From: Thozetella sp. PMI_491
Lineage: Eukaryota; Ascomycota; Sordariomycetes; Chaetosphaeriales; Chaetosphaeriaceae
Length of the DNA stretch: 64,000 bases
Direction of reading: 5' to 3'
Assembly: GCA_021432635.1 (NCBI GenBank)
Contig: MU270019.1
Span: 186,001-250,000 of the forward strand
This document shows positions 1 to 12,104 of this stretch, piece by piece; the first letter of the stretch is position 1; every line of letters begins with the position of its first letter. Under the pieces are notes generated by a model. The model did not search any database. It was not told where the DNA came from and saw nothing but the letters and a program-made list of their open reading frames with translations. A program made the position numbers and the translations under genes.

Positions 1-1660
1 AGACCACCAATGCGTTACGTCGAGCTTCCATTGATCCTTGGGTAGCTCTGTCTGATACCCGTCGTGAAGAGTTTGCTGAGACAGCAGCACCCTGGCTCCG
101 AGAGCCTGGATGATAGACGGCGGGAGCGTTGCAGATGAGGACAAATAATTAGCTAGCCAGATATACCGGCTACCCATCGGGTCGTCTGCTGTCATGTTGT
201 TCATGAGATCCTCGGGAGTCAGACCAAACATTGGCGCGGCCTGCAGCGAAGCATCATAGAAGCTGGCGAGAGGCCCGCACCGGCGATCTTCTGGGAGACT
301 TGGGTTGCAGTACTGGAACTGCTCGACACAGCCCATTGGCGATGCCGCCTCATCGGATTGGTACTCTTGCGTCAGGCCGGCAGTGAGACCGTAATAGGCC
401 TGCGCTCCAGGAGTGTGCGCTTGATACCACGCATCATCCGTGGGTTCATCGAAATACACGCCGTTCCCGACAAGGAAGATGACTTTCACGTCGCCATCGG
501 ACCGATGGATCTCTGGCCCAGGGATGAATCCTGATTCGGATCTTACGACGGTACCATTCATCGATACAGAGTGTATATGACTAAAACGCGCAAATCTTTA
601 GAAGCAGTAGCATGTATAGAGGAGATAGTAGCACTTACACAAGAATAAAATTTCCGCCATAGTTTGACTGGGGGTTGCTCTTTTTTTTCGTGTACTGGGT
701 ATCCAGAGATTGGGCTTGGAATGTGTAGTTCGACAAAGTTAGATTATCGCCTGGGCCGCTTATCATGGAACCATAGTAGTACTTTGTGTAATCTTCTCCG
801 TCGATGGTGACATTTATACTGCGTCCTTCCGTCTTCAGCGGCGCACAGTGATAGACATGTCTGAATAGGATCCGTTCATCCGGTGGAGCGTTGAGTCCTA
901 GATGTACATGGCTATCAAGGTATCCGGTGTCCAAGAGGAGATTAGATGTATTGCTACGGCAAACGTCGCTGTCGAATGGACACGGCGCATTTTCGTTGAT
1001 GGATATCGGTAGCTGATTGACGACGAATCGATCACAATCGAAGATGCCGGAACCTTGACCAGCGGGTGAGTAGCACTGCCGTGCGTAATTCTCGGCATCG
1101 CGTACAAGTCGTGCCCGGTAGGCATTTATTAGATTTACCCCCGTCACGTTTGCAGGCCCTGCCGTGGCGTCTCTGTTGGGCAGGCCACAACCAGCTCCTT
1201 GTAGGAGGATTTCATTTCCAATGCCGGTTGAAATCCGCGATGAGAAGCCACTGGCGGTCGCGAAGGCGCAGACGCAGAATACTGCCGTGGAGACGGTAGG
1301 GAGGCTTCGCATGAATGGCTGCCGGGATGAGCCGCGCCAAGATAGGTAGAGAGCGCTGAATCCCCAGAGGCCTGATTCTGCTGTCTCGGAATTTCGCAGG
1401 ATGGCTAGGCGCTGGTGGTGCAGCGCGTCCCGGGGGTCGCCAGTTGAGTAGTACTGATGAAACAAACGGCATACGATCCTCCAGAAGCGCGAGGCCACCC
1501 AGCCAACAAAGAAGGCCGTGAAGGCGATGAGTAGGTCGCCATTACTCCGCGTGACACTGAGCGTAGCTCCCAGGACCTTGCCTCGCGACCAGTTGGTCCA
1601 GACTCCTAACTGGACGTTATACTGGATCGTGAACCGGGAGGTTGTCCAAGACGTATCCAT
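1..1660 (-). CDS. large membrane-anchored hypothetical protein (3' end outside window)
   Basis: The chosen start is the ATG at 1660 (MDTSWTT...); an in-frame ATG at 1723 would add 21 residues. Exon 1 is 1660..639. A GTAAGT donor at 638 and an acceptor ending at 581 give exon 2 from 580 leftward, and it is still open at base 1, so at least 534 residues are present. Two hydrophobic segments are visible, near residues 40-65 (LLIAFTAFFVGWV) and 125-145 (STAVFCVCAFATA). A long ectodomain-like part follows, with several N-glycosylation sequons and scattered cysteines. The exon 2 region has GDVKVIFLVGNGV and ADDPMGSRYIWLANYL, which I recognise from uncharacterised multi-exon fungal membrane proteins. 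No enzymatic motif is seen. The position of the last exon boundary is unknown. Confidence 0.75.
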
Positions 1661-3097
1661 AATACAAGATGATAATATGTGTCGTGGTGGAGACGAACGG
1701 CGCAGTTGGCTGCCTTGCCGCAAAAACTAGTCCAATCTCATGCTCATATAGAACCAACGCGACTGTCTCGAACCATCCCCGGGGGGGTATAGAAGCCGAT
1801 GGGAAATGCCTGTGGCCGGTACGGAGTAGTGCTACCCAGTTCCTATCAGGACCGGACCTGCATCGGAGGTATCCGCATTGCAGTCCAGCTAGTCCAAGCG
1901 CGCGTAACCTTGGGTGCCAGTTCGGGCTAAATTTGGGGACCCAGATCGGCGCCATTGCGGCACAGTCGGTTCGATACTACCTCATATTGGACAGGTCCAC
2001 GGCGCTGATCTCGTTAGACTGTCGGCACCTGTAGCCGCGGCCTATCATGCCCCTCATTGGACAGGTCGCAGAGAGAACATGCCTATTATTATCCGCCCAC
2101 CCGCGTCTTGTGGAACGCTGAGTCGTACATTGGGGGGTTTTTAGGGCTCGAAGCTAAATGAAGGGAAGGCTGCGTTAAGCGATTAGAAAGAAGCGAGAAA
2201 GGAGCTAGGGCTGGGTTGATGTGTTAGAAGAGGGCTGCGCTATTATAATCCCTTTGCATGGAATCAAGCTTCCGCATTCTTACGCGCATTTACGGCGTGG
2301 AGGGTATGGCGGTAAAGTATGGTCCGGGCCGTTCCAGACCTGTTCGGAAGTGGCGCAGGCGGTGTGCAAGTGATGATGCCTGGCGAACCTCTCGCCATAT
2401 CAATGAGCTAGGTTTTAATAAGCCAAAATAGACACGCCACGCGACGCCATTTGGCCCCGAAGGATATATATGCGACAGCCACCGCTCACTTTGCAGTAAG
2501 CCCATCTTACGACTTCTCTATCTTTATCTCGGCGACTCCAACACGCCTTATCCTGTTCTCGTAGCCCCGAGAGACGCATGATGGGTCATCCTGCAGCCAA
2601 TAGCTCACCAGGAATATCTAGTCGTAGCCTATCAAATGTGAGGGAGGCGACAGGGGTGCTGCCGGCCAGGAAGTGCCGATGAAAGGCAGGCCGAGCAGCG
2701 CTAGGTAGTGTCAGGGGGGGCACATAATGAGGAATCATTGAATATGCTGATCAGGTGTGTCGATAGAAGACAAGAGCATCGTATCAGAGAGTGGTCACGT
2801 GTTTCGAGCAGTCAAACTAGAGGCGAGGATCGTGAACCCGCACCACTCCCACGTGCACCTACCTTCGAGTGATGGTGGTCAAAGTGTGGGCCATCGCTTC
2901 TTTCTATCAGAAACAGCGCTAGTTGGAGATATCGTCGCTACCGCTTCCGATCTCTTACTGATACTCGCTGTTTTTGCCATCACTAGTCTCGCGTATGCTA
3001 TTGAAGATAACAAAGTTAGACTCATTCGGAAAGGCCGCGAATCGCCCAGGAAACTTGAAATGCCCAAACCGTTATCGCAAATGCACTGGAATTGTTT
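1661..3097. other. intergenic, no supported gene
   Basis: Open frames here are short or antisense to the flanking gene and show no recognisable motif. The stretch from about 2150 to 2260 is purine-rich. It presumably holds the upstream region of the minus-strand gene ending at 1660 and the 3' flank of the gene ending at 3098. Confidence 0.5.
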
Positions 3098-4164
3098 CTA
3101 TAGGATGCATGCCAACACGATGGCTATGAGCGAAACCATGATGCTCCACCCAAGGGTTGCAGCGCGCTCGCCACCATTCGGTGGCATGTCACTGCCCCCT
3201 CCGCTACTACCGTTACCTCCAATACCCGGAACCTGGTCCTCTAGCGTAGATGCGTTTACTCTCATACAGAGAACCTGTGATGTATCGACCTTATGGGTCC
3301 CTGTCGGGATTGTAGCTTTAAACGCCACAACCTTTAACCCTGTGGATAGTCGCAGAAATTCCGAGGTGTTTTTCCCGTCAAAGCCTCCAGTCATCGGGGC
3401 CCAGAACTCTTGGCCGCTTTGCTGAGCCACATTTCCAAAGCTTGGACTTGTTCCATTGCCGTTGAGGTTGACGGTACTTAGAGAATCTCGGCGTCCCGGG
3501 CTTAGGGAGAGTGCGTACCCAAGCGTATCGGCACACTCCGGCAAGGCGGACCAGCTCTGGTCTGGAGAGTTGCAGGTGTTGCCGTTAGGTGACTTTAAGG
3601 AGCCTGCGATGGCATTCACGCAGTTTTGACCAAGTACCGATGTGCAGTCCGTGCTATTGGTGTTGGAGTTGGTGTAGAGGTTGCTGACGTTTGCCGGTGC
3701 GGCAAGGTCGGCTAGTGTTGTTACGCAGAATGGGCTGCTAGAGCCGTTGAGAGATGTGTAGAGGCTTCCGCCTCCCGGCCATGAGAAGTCAAACGTCTCT
3801 GCCATAATGTGGGGGTCATGTAAAGTCTGAGAGTTCGAGACATGGACATGCGGTACGTCGACATCGCTAATGTTAGCCCCTGTACATGAGTAAGTACTGC
3901 AGACGCTCAACAATAGTCTCGAGGCTCACGCCATGTCCATTCTATGTTTTGGAGATTTTGCGACTCTTCGATATTCGAGCTAAAGAGCTTGAACGTGACG
4001 GAGCGCGTTATGTTAGGGCTCTTCTTTGCAGCGACGATTAACTCCATAGACGAGTCGTCAACATCCACGGGGGCAACACCTCCATCCACGAGGAAGCCAT
4101 GGACGTTAGAAACCGCTACCACGAGCAGGAAAAAAGAGTACTTTAGAGTCATATCAAATGTCAT
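3098..4164 (-). CDS. secreted or GPI-anchored-like protein of unknown function
   Basis: Two exons: 4164..3930 and 3879..3098, joined by a 50-nt GT-AG intron (3880..3929). The lengths sum to 338 codons plus stop. The N-terminus MTLKYSFFLLVVAVSNVHG is a clear signal peptide, preceded by MTFD in the ORF. The mature part is rich in Asn, Ser, Thr and Gly, with sequons and paired cysteines (CTSVLGQNC, then CNSP and ALPEC). A Gly/Ser-rich linker (GGNGSSGGGSDMPPNGG) precedes a C-terminal hydrophobic tail (SIMVSLIAIVLACIL), which fits a GPI-anchor signal or a C-terminal membrane segment. I do not recognise the fold. It is probably a cell-surface protein. Confidence 0.8.
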
Positions 4165-5368
4165 CGTCTAGTTCTCAATAAATGTATGCTGGTGTCTGCA
4201 AAAGTATGCGCATAACGCCCAAAGAATGTTCATTGCTGCGGCTGTTAGTTATAGAGGCGAGTAGGACTTTGCGACATGCAAACGGAGGTACCTAGGCAGG
4301 CAAGGATTAGGCATAATCGAGAATCGATGGATTAGATCCAATGCGTCAGACTCTCTCTTGAAACAAAAGTCAAGTGCTGCCAAGGTAATCAATTGGGAAA
4401 GGAGTTGCTGTATTTGTGGATATCTCAAAGTGGTTGCACATGAGGACGAGTAGGCGGTATAACACTGGCTATTCTATAAGGTAGCAGGTCTATCATTCCG
4501 CACGGCAGTGTAAGTAGACTTAATAGACGAGATAAATTGCCTCTTCCTCCTGAGAATAAGCGGGTCGATCGGCGGTGAACTTTGCGCTGTGCCGCTGCCT
4601 AGTTCCGCCATGGCACAGAGCCGGCCGCTACTAAATTCCTTCCGTGCATAGCATTGCCGGAAGCTGAGCGGGCTAAGAAGGTGGAGACAGGATATGACGT
4701 CTACGACTCCGAAACTGTATTGTTATTGCTAAGAAACACGGGGTTTCGGGCCACTGTACTACACCCATTTGGAGATCTTCGGAAGGCGTCTGTCGCAACA
4801 CTATTGGCCCCCAAACTGCTCGCCACTTAGGTGTGAATGATCAATGTTCCCGGAATGAGAACAATGCATTGTACTTTTCAACTCGACAAGAGTGTCTGCC
4901 GAGTCCTGCTATATACTGACAATTCTAAATAGCGAATACCTCGCAGCCGCACATTAGGAGCAGGCCATCGCAAGTACCATGGTACTTCTCTATCTCAATA
5001 CACCGAGGGTCTTACAATGGAATTTAAATCGCATTGCTTTTACAGAAGGCTCATTATAGCTTCCATACTCGCCCCCCGAAGGAAGTACTTTCACATATAT
5101 ACCGCGTGGCGATCCGATGGTACGCGGCGGTAGTCACTTTAACGAGCGGAATCCGAGAGACCTGGGGACGCAACTTTATGATCAACTACGTTTAACTGTA
5201 CACTGACAACATGCCTAAAGTATACCCAACTTAAATGCAACTCCTCCAAATGGTGCCAAAACACGGCACCCCTCAACCTCCAAGAGCCAGAAGCTAGCCG
5301 CTATTATGCGCCGGGGATCTTGACAAATGTAACTTCGAGTCCATCCAAGTGAGGTATATAGAGCTACC
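4165..5368. other. intergenic, no supported gene
   Basis: About 1.2 kb without a supported reading frame. It is moderately AT-rich. I see no RNA gene or repeat. It contains the 5' flank of the minus-strand gene starting at 4164. Confidence 0.5.
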
Positions 5369-5767
5369 TTAGGTATACACAATCACCGCGCCAATCTTCT
5401 GGTCAATTGGGACGGTCTCACAGCCGCCACCTTGACCCTGGGCGATCTGCTGAGAGCAGTCATTCGTACCGAAGAGCTTCCACTTGAAGGTGCGGCCGTC
5501 ATCCGGGAAGAGGAAGCGAACAGAAGACTTGTCCGTAGGTGTCTCGTCGAATAGAGAGTCAACATTGACACAGGCAGCAAGAGTTGATTCAGCCCCGGTC
5601 AAGGGAGTGCCGTCTCCATTGCCGCATCCCTTGGGCCAGTACTCAATAAGATACAGGCTGTTGGGGGGGATCTCGGAAGCCTGACGCTGGGAGAGCGAGG
5701 TAGTGGGCGAGGCGAGTGCCAGAGCGCCAAGAGAGAGCGCTGAGATGATGTAACGTAGAGAAACCAT
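5369..5767 (-). CDS. small secreted four-cysteine protein
   Basis: A single exon of 132 codons starting MVSLRYIIS. Residues 1-19 form a signal peptide (ALSLGALALA core), followed by a short pro-like segment ending in LSQRQ. The mature part contains exactly four cysteines (KGCGN, AACVN, NDCSQ, GGCET), enough for two disulfides. It is small, acidic to neutral, and lacks any enzymatic motif. Size and architecture match the class of small secreted proteins common in plant- and insect-associated fungi; whether it acts as an effector is only inference. No introns are needed, and an antisense gene is not supported. Confidence 0.75.
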   Translation of the reverse strand: MVSLRYIISALSLGALALASPTTSLSQRQASEIPPNSLYLIEYWPKGCGNGDGTPLTGAESTLAACVNVDSLFDETPTDKSSVRFLFPDDGRTFKWKLFGTNDCSQQIAQGQGGGCETVPIDQKIGAVIVYT

Positions 5768-7165
5768 CTTGAGAGCGTGGGACTATAACGCGAGGTTGGT
5801 GAATCAGGTGAATTGGATGACTAAAACTTGGGTTTGTGCAGGTGGATGGTCTGAGAGATAGAGTTTGGGCAGACTTATGTCGGCGGAACCATTCCATTTA
5901 TACGCGATCTACACTGGAAAGTAATATGAAAAGGCTCTACTCTACATTTACTGGCGCTAGATGCCCATGCATACTTACAATCCGTGTTGTTGCCTAAGCC
6001 ACAATCGCAGCCGGTCAGCCTCCGGAGAAACAAATAAACAAGTATGGCTTCGGTTGATGATGCAGCGTAGATGTCCTTGGAACAATCCTTCAACTCATTG
6101 ACACAGAAAACTAGTAGATCCTGTCGCGAAAGAGAAAATGGTACTTCTGTTGCTCGTTCCGAATTTAACAGGATTTGTGCTGTCATTCCTATCTGCGTCA
6201 GCTGCTCAACTTAACTCGCGAAATAATGCTCCTCATCGACAAAATAGTCGTTGATCGAGGTTTCTTAATTGTGGCAATGCGTCTCCGGTCGGAGAACTCA
6301 ATCTGCGCCGAAGCCGGTGATGTGCGCCAAGAAACTTATAGAGGCTCGAAGGAATGATATGCTGGGGCCCGGCAGATTATTCCCCTACTGGAGAAACAAT
6401 CGAAGTGAATCAAAGTGGCAAGGCTCCGCGCTTATTCGAATACGCTAAAAAAGTACCTAATTTGGCCCCCGAGCCCTCTCGATCCGTTGCGCAATGCATG
6501 GCCGATCTACTGCCGTCGATCAGGCACTAGGATCTCGTGGTTGGTGGGTCGGAGATGGTCAGTTCGAAGCATTGATCTTCAAGCCGGGCTCCTGCGCCTC
6601 CACTGGGACTGGAAACCAATTCGATCCACCAATGCACCTCTGCGGCTACATTACGCAAAAATTAGTCGTCCATAGCACCACGTGAAGAGTAAGCTCCTCC
6701 GTGCTGGCCACAGGTGAGCATAGCCTCAGTGGCCCTTTTCTATAGCATCTTTTCGGATATCGTGTTGCCTAGGAGGACATACCGTCGGTCTCTACGATCA
6801 CACATTCACACGCAGATCGGTCAGTACTTCTCGGTTTCGGATTGCCTTCTCTCAGCTCTCCTCTGCCTCGCCATACTAGCTCATAGTGGGGGAGTGATCA
6901 TCAGCCTTGTGCCGTGAGAAAGGAAGAAGGATTGGACGCACAGCAAGCCTTGACCATCTCGAACCAGATGATGGCGGAGAAGATGTCTCTACACAGTCGC
7001 TCTGGTGAGGACCCCGATCCTCTTCGCAACATATATAACTGGGTGTCCCGATTTATAAAGGACGTCGTGAAATAAGCAGATCAACAGCTCGCAGCATCCA
7101 CAACCTGTCGAGATCCCCAGCAGCTCCCCCTCATCTACTATCATCTTTAAGCAATTATAGCCACC
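5768..7165. promoter_or_regulatory. intergenic with TATA-like promoter for the gene at 7166
   Basis: About 1.4 kb. No convincing gene lies between 5768 and 6980; the open frames at 5875-6186 and 6415-6685 have no family features. Near 7032 is a TATATAA box, and near 7051 a second AT-rich TTTATAA, about 115-135 bp upstream of the start codon at 7166. The start codon sits in an excellent context (GCCACCATG). These are ordinary core-promoter features. Confidence 0.5.
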
Positions 7166-8337
7166 ATGTTGGACACACGAATCTTGGCTGTGGCTCTTGG
7201 CGTCACTTCATTGGCCGCTGCTCAAAGTATGAGCTGGTGCAAAGATGAAAAGTGCGGTGACTGCCCTTCGGGTATTACCTCTGCAGGCACAGGCTGTAAG
7301 TTCCCAGCAGAACCCGCGGCTACACTAGCCGGCCACTTCTACTATACAATCCACCTACTACCCCGGCTCGATTTTACGAACCTCGACTAATCTGATGCAA
7401 TGGCAGATCCCCAGTGTGTCGTCTACGACACTGAGACGGTGTTCGGTGGTCAAGGATTTGAGCCGGCCACTGGCAACGAGCTGCTATACAAGGTTTTCGG
7501 AAACTTTCCAGACGCATGTGGCGATCAAAGTGGTGCCTTCGTCATTCGATCGCCGGCAAGTCTCACAACCAATGGCTGTGGTGATTTGATCTTTAGCACC
7601 AACGTAGCGAAATGTTCTAACGCCCTCACGCTGGCGAAGACGTTGTAAGTCGTTACGAAAGCCCCTTGTCTCCAATCACTGGATTTTGCATGACCAGTTG
7701 GGCCTTACTAATCGATGCGGCTTGTAGCATGGTTCAGTTCTGCTGCGGCGAAGGCGACTGCAGTGCTCTACATGTCCCCTACGCCCGCGGCGTTGCTGGT
7801 CACACCGATCGCCGCGGCGCCGGCGGTCTCCAGGGTGCGTATCTCGAGTTCGCGAACGGTACCAGAATCGAGCCAGTTGCGGTGGGCAGCCCGCCCGAGC
7901 TCAAGCCCAAGGTCAAGCGCTGCGACGGGTACAAGGACGGTAGCTACACTGCGAACGGTGAGCCGTACTTGACAACCAAGGACACCCAGATCGTGAGTGC
8001 CAGTTTCCCAGCCCAGGACACGGACCGCACCATCACTCTGCATTACGACCAGACGGTGGAGACCAGCACCACTTTTGACACGAGCATCGGGGACCCCTTT
8101 GGTATCGTTTCTGTCAGCGTCGGCTTCGAATTTTCTGAGTCCCACACGAACGGCGTCCAGTACGAGCTTCCCGTCCCTGCTGGGGTTGCAGGCCGCGCTG
8201 GCTTCACGCCCGTGTACAGATGCACCAAGGGCAAGATCACCGACTGCGACGGAAAAGTCGGGGACGAGCACGAGGCCTGCACTCCATACGTGGAGAGCGG
8301 GATCGTCCAGGGAGACTATCTGGTGGTACAGAACTAA
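7166..8337 (+). CDS. secreted protein of unknown function, three exons
   Basis: Exons 7166..7295, 7407..7644 and 7728..8337 sum to 325 codons plus stop; introns are 111 and 83 nt. Residues 1-20 are a signal peptide (LAVALGVTSLAAAQ). A cysteine-rich N-terminal part follows (SWCKDEKCGDC, later MVQFCCGEGDC). A KVKR dibasic site around residue 188 could be cut by Kex2. The C-terminal third has long Ser/Thr-alternating stretches (TVETSTTFDTSIGD, VSVSVGFEFSESHT), predicted as amphipathic beta strands, then AGRAGFTPVYRC. The overall plan resembles a widespread family of uncharacterised ascomycete secreted proteins. The alternating strands loosely recall beta-barrel-forming domains, but that is inference only. 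Confidence 0.85.
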
Positions 8338-9009
8338 GTGCTCCATAAACCTAGCGAGTTAACCGGATATCCGGGCAATGGCCACCGGCTGGGGGTAGTC
8401 TTTGGACACCATGGATTTGTTATATTTACGACCCAGTCTACCGATTTGGCTTTGTTTGGGAAAGTTTCCTAATTTAGGGAGGTAGCGTGTACTATTTGAA
8501 TGTTAAGGTCTTACCGAGGTTCACGTTTCCTGCGTATGCCACGAGCCGTGAGTCATATCCCGGACCTACGGGCCGTCCACAGCAACCGTCAATGAGGGTG
8601 TTCTTTGGGATATAGGATAGCGCGATCTTGGCTCAAACTCCTTTCTATTTGGAGAGGTTCGGCTATATGATGGCCGCTGGCCCTTGCCCATAAAAAGGAG
8701 CTCCAAGCATGGCATATGACTCAAAATCTCATTTGTGAACCCCATTTATCCGTTTGAAAGACTCACTAGGGTTACCTGCAGGCACCTGCATGGCTGCCTG
8801 GAATTCACTACTGCGACCCTTCAAGTGAGTGCGGATTTAAGTGCTTGGCTGCATTTCACGTGATCGAATTGAAGACTAGTATGCATCTATGAGATGGGGC
8901 TAACTCTGGCTCTTTGTATATTTAACCTCTGCCCCGGAATACTCTCGACTGTATCGGGAGGCGAGTTGTTAGATCACATCTCTTCTTCACCTGCGCATAT
9001 TTCTTCAAA
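8338..9009. promoter_or_regulatory. intergenic; promoter of the methyltransferase at 9010
   Basis: A stretch of 672 bp without a gene. A TATATTTA box at about 8917 lies some 90 bp upstream of the start codon at 9010, and the leader just before the start (TTCTTCAAAATGG) is typical for filamentous fungi. Nothing else distinctive is seen. Confidence 0.45.
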
Positions 9010-9996
9010 ATGGCGAGCACCACGGATACAATACCTGCAAGGAATCCCCAAGCCCTCGGGTTCTACGACCTAGATGCATCGATTCTCGGCCAATCTGGTA
9101 GACGTCTGCTCCGCGAGTATAGCGGAATAGCCGAGGAAGAGATCAATAGCCACGTTGAAACCATGGTGAGTCTAACGCGTCAAGAATTCCTCGAGACGAT
9201 AGCCATAGCTAACTCTAATCTATCTTAGAGAGCCAAAGCTTTTGAAGTGGTAAGTGGAACTCCCGGTTCGGAGATTGTTCCTGGAGCCCAAGGAATGCTA
9301 ATGCTGGCTTAGTGTCCTTACCCATGCATCGGAATGTTTCAATTCCTCGATCTCAGCATGATGTCGACCGCATCCTACCAAGAGATTCTTGACAGGGTCA
9401 AGGGAGGCCAAAAGTTTTTGGATCTAGGCTGCTGCCTTGGACAAGAGATCCGCCAGCTCGTGTTCGATGGTGCCCTTTCTGAGAACACGTACGGGTCTGA
9501 CCTCTGGGAAGGCTTCTTCCCTGTTGGATATGAACTCTTCAAGGACGAGGACCGGCTCCGTACCACCTTTATACCGGCAGATGTTTTCGACGATTCTTCT
9601 CCACTCACCAAGTTGTCGGGCATGATGGACATCGTCCACACCGGCGCCCTTTTCCACCTCTTCGGTCTTGAGCAGCAGGAGCAACTGGCGCTCAGAATCG
9701 TCCAGCTCCTCGCCCCTCGACCTGGCTCTATGCTTATCGGACGGCAGTCAGGCAGCGAAGTCTCGGGAGAGTCGTCTCGCGCGGGTGATAAGAGCGGGCG
9801 CAAGAGCTTTCAACATAATCCTCAGAGCTGGGCTGAGCTCTGGGCCCGTATTGGTGAGCAGACCGGAAGCAAGTGGTCAGTTGAGGCGGATTTGAGCCAG
9901 CCCGAGTTCACCATGTTGTCGCAGGAGGGAAAATCGAAGGAGCTCGAGAAGAAAATGACGGCCAAAGGCCTACGGTTTTTCGTCAAGCGGCTTTAG
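9010..9996 (+). CDS. AusD-like SAM-dependent methyltransferase
   Basis: Three exons, 9010..9165, 9229..9249 and 9313..9996, give 286 codons plus stop. The middle exon is only 21 nt (RAKAFEV) and is required to join LLREYSGI...HVETM to CPYPCIG. The order of family marks is: EYSGI near residue 37, PYPCIG near 61-66, QFLDLS, SAM-binding motif FLDLGCCLGQ at about 94-103, then VFDGALSENTYGSDL. This is the arrangement of fungal methyltransferases that act in meroterpenoid and related pathways (AusD type), where they methylate carboxyl or hydroxyl groups on small molecules. The substrate here is unknown. It neighbours a Rossmann reductase and a Zn2Cys6 factor. A paralogue lies at 49632-50512. Confidence 0.88.
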
Positions 9997-10210
9997 TTGC
10001 GCAGGTCGACACATAACCAGTTGACGCAGGATTTAGCCAGGGGACACGAGATGTGGGCATCAGCAAGAAAATACATAACAGCAGTGCTCGCAGTAAGTAC
10101 ATGGAGTGCGAACAAATTGGACTGGATAGCCCGTGTTTTGCTAATTGTGACTGAATGCATCAAGCCAATCCGTTGGTTGCCGGACACCACCAGTTATATA
10201 ATAAGGTGCT

Positions 10211-11694
10211 CTAGGTGCTGCCCGAGCTCTTGTCGGAGGTCAGGAGCACCTCGAAGAGGTCCGCATGCCCTGTGTCTAGGTCCAGCACAGCTTGAACCTC
10301 GTCATCCAAGCTCTCCAAGTATCTTTTCTCGTCCCACTTTGGCTGCCAGCCAATCTTACCTCCATTGACAGGAATGAGTTCCCCGCTGTACCAGGCATTA
10401 GCTATTTACTGGCCCCAAACATGAAGGCTTCTTACCTCGAAGTTCCCATGGCTCGGATATATAGAGATGGCCAGCCCAAGTTTTCGGCTGCCTTCTCGTA
10501 ACTAGGCCAGGTCTCGGCCTTAGGCTCCGTCACGAGCCCACGGGCATAGAGGCTTTGGGCAATCTTCTCCATGGTTGCCCACCAGGGTGACCTGTGGACC
10601 ATTGCAAAGTAGTATCCCTCTTTCCCACTTGGGATCGACTCTTTCTGTAGTGCCTTCTCCGCAATAAGAGCATACAGCTCAACAACGTCCGATATATGGG
10701 CTGCAGGTGGACTCTTATTAAACGCTTAGCATAGATTCGGAATAACAGCTATAGTAGGGGGAAAATTGGATTAAATGCTTACCCCATCTTTATCAAATTT
10801 CCAAACAGTCTTGGTCTTAATGGCGGTCCTGATGTATGCAGGAATATTAACTGACAGCTTCCTCCCTTCCCCAGTGCCTCGTCCGTCTATGGTCAGTTAG
10901 CATCGGATGTTTCAAATACCGAACGCTTAGGATTCCCTCCGGAATGTACTCACAGACTTGCGGAACCACAACGTTGAACGCCTTGACCCCGTGCTTCTCC
11001 GCTTCCTCGAACAAGAGGACACTAGTCTTGGTCTCAAATTAGTCTTGACGATATAATGGGAGACAAATTGGCGAGCCACTTACGATTCGAACAGGATGAT
11101 CACCCATGATCTCCTTTTCCTTCTCATACAGGCCAGGGTCGCTATCCCGAACCTCGCCATACGGCCAACCGGCATCTTCAGAAAAGAGGGTGGTCACAGA
11201 CGACTAAGCGGGGCTTAGTACGCGAACAACCATACAGCGAGCGAGAAACGCACATGAATATAGTAGGGTTCGATTCCTGCGATCTCTCGGCGTTTTCCAA
11301 GGGCCTCGATGAGATTTGCTGTGATGACTGGGATAAAAGAGGGCGCCGTGCTGATGATAATGTCGACTATGAGAGGGTAAGATAATGAAGCCGGTGCGAT
11401 CAATTCGATCCCGACTCACTCTCATTGTCCACCACAACATCTGTGACGGCTTTCTTATCCTGGAGCTCGGTTACGAAAGCCTTAACGCCTATTTTAGCTA
11501 GGCTCTCGAGCTGCTTTTCCGATCGCACCGTCGCGAAGATGGAAGCCCCCTTGAGTGGACCGTTGGCGCGGCTCAGTATGGTAGCAATAACCGAACCTCC
11601 GCTATTACAATGTCAGCTCATAACTTCTGGGAAACTCGATGGTGTCAACAAACATGTAGCCGGCACCGCCGGTGACGAGGATATTGGGAGACAT
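10211..11694 (-). CDS. NAD(P)-binding Rossmann-fold reductase/epimerase (NmrA/SDR-extended type)
   Basis: A multi-exon gene on the minus strand. It starts MSPNILVTGGAGY at 11694. A 52-nt intron splits the nucleotide-binding motif, so the spliced text reads TGGAGYIGGSV, a classic TGxxGxxG dinucleotide site. Later exons give VRSEKQLESL, IIISTAPSF, LFSEDAGWPYGE, VPQVYGRGTGEGRK, PPAAHISDVVELYA and a C-terminus ending LTSDKSSGST at 10211. These are features of NAD-dependent epimerase/dehydratase or NmrA-like proteins found in many fungal clusters. The catalytic YxxxK is not clearly present, so enzyme versus regulatory redox sensor is undecided. The gene is divergent from the Zn2Cys6 factor at 12105. 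At least five introns are needed; inner boundaries are by eye. Confidence 0.8.
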
Positions 11695-12104
11695 GCTGTT
11701 GGTACGAGAAGAGATTGCTTTTTGGCCGACTTTGTTTGCGTTTTTGCTGCGGTGGTCTATAAAGCAGCGCGAAGCCGTGTTATTTATAATCTGATTCCAT
11801 GGTCTCCTTCGCAGTTGTTGGTCCTTTGGAGCGTCATGGAGTACGTGAGTAGGTACCTAGGTACTCCCTAGTCTAGGTACATTAGAGCGCGGGGCCAAGT
11901 GTGGAGCCAGTCCCAAACCTAACCAATCATGCCTGCTCAGTGTTGGCGGACTGGGCCCTTTGTTCGCTCCGAAGCGGAAACCCGCGCGAGTCCGTGGCTC
12001 GAGGCGACCGAATTTGTCATCCCGCTAAGCATCGGATTCATATACTCGCGCGTGTCGTCCAATTCTCGCCCGTTCACCTGGAAAGGGGGCATTGCCGACG
12101 AAAC
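11695..12104. promoter_or_regulatory. bidirectional promoter between reductase and Zn2Cys6 factor
   Basis: A region of 410 bp separates the divergent starts at 11694 and 12105. It contains repeated GGTAC/TAGGTAC words around 11850-11880 and no reading frame with homology. Sharing of control elements by the two genes is inferred from the layout. Confidence 0.45.

Noticed and set aside
2757-3425. 222-codon plus-strand frame
   Set aside because: Mostly antisense to the spliced secreted-protein gene 3098-4164, which has a signal peptide, intron and family-like cysteines.
7768-8346. 192-codon minus-strand frame
   Set aside because: Shadow of exon 3 of the secreted protein at 7166-8337; no motif.
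11262-11278. GGTTCGATTCC, a perfect B-box sequence
   Set aside because: It encodes part of the reductase (GIEPYY) and no A box precedes it at the right distance.
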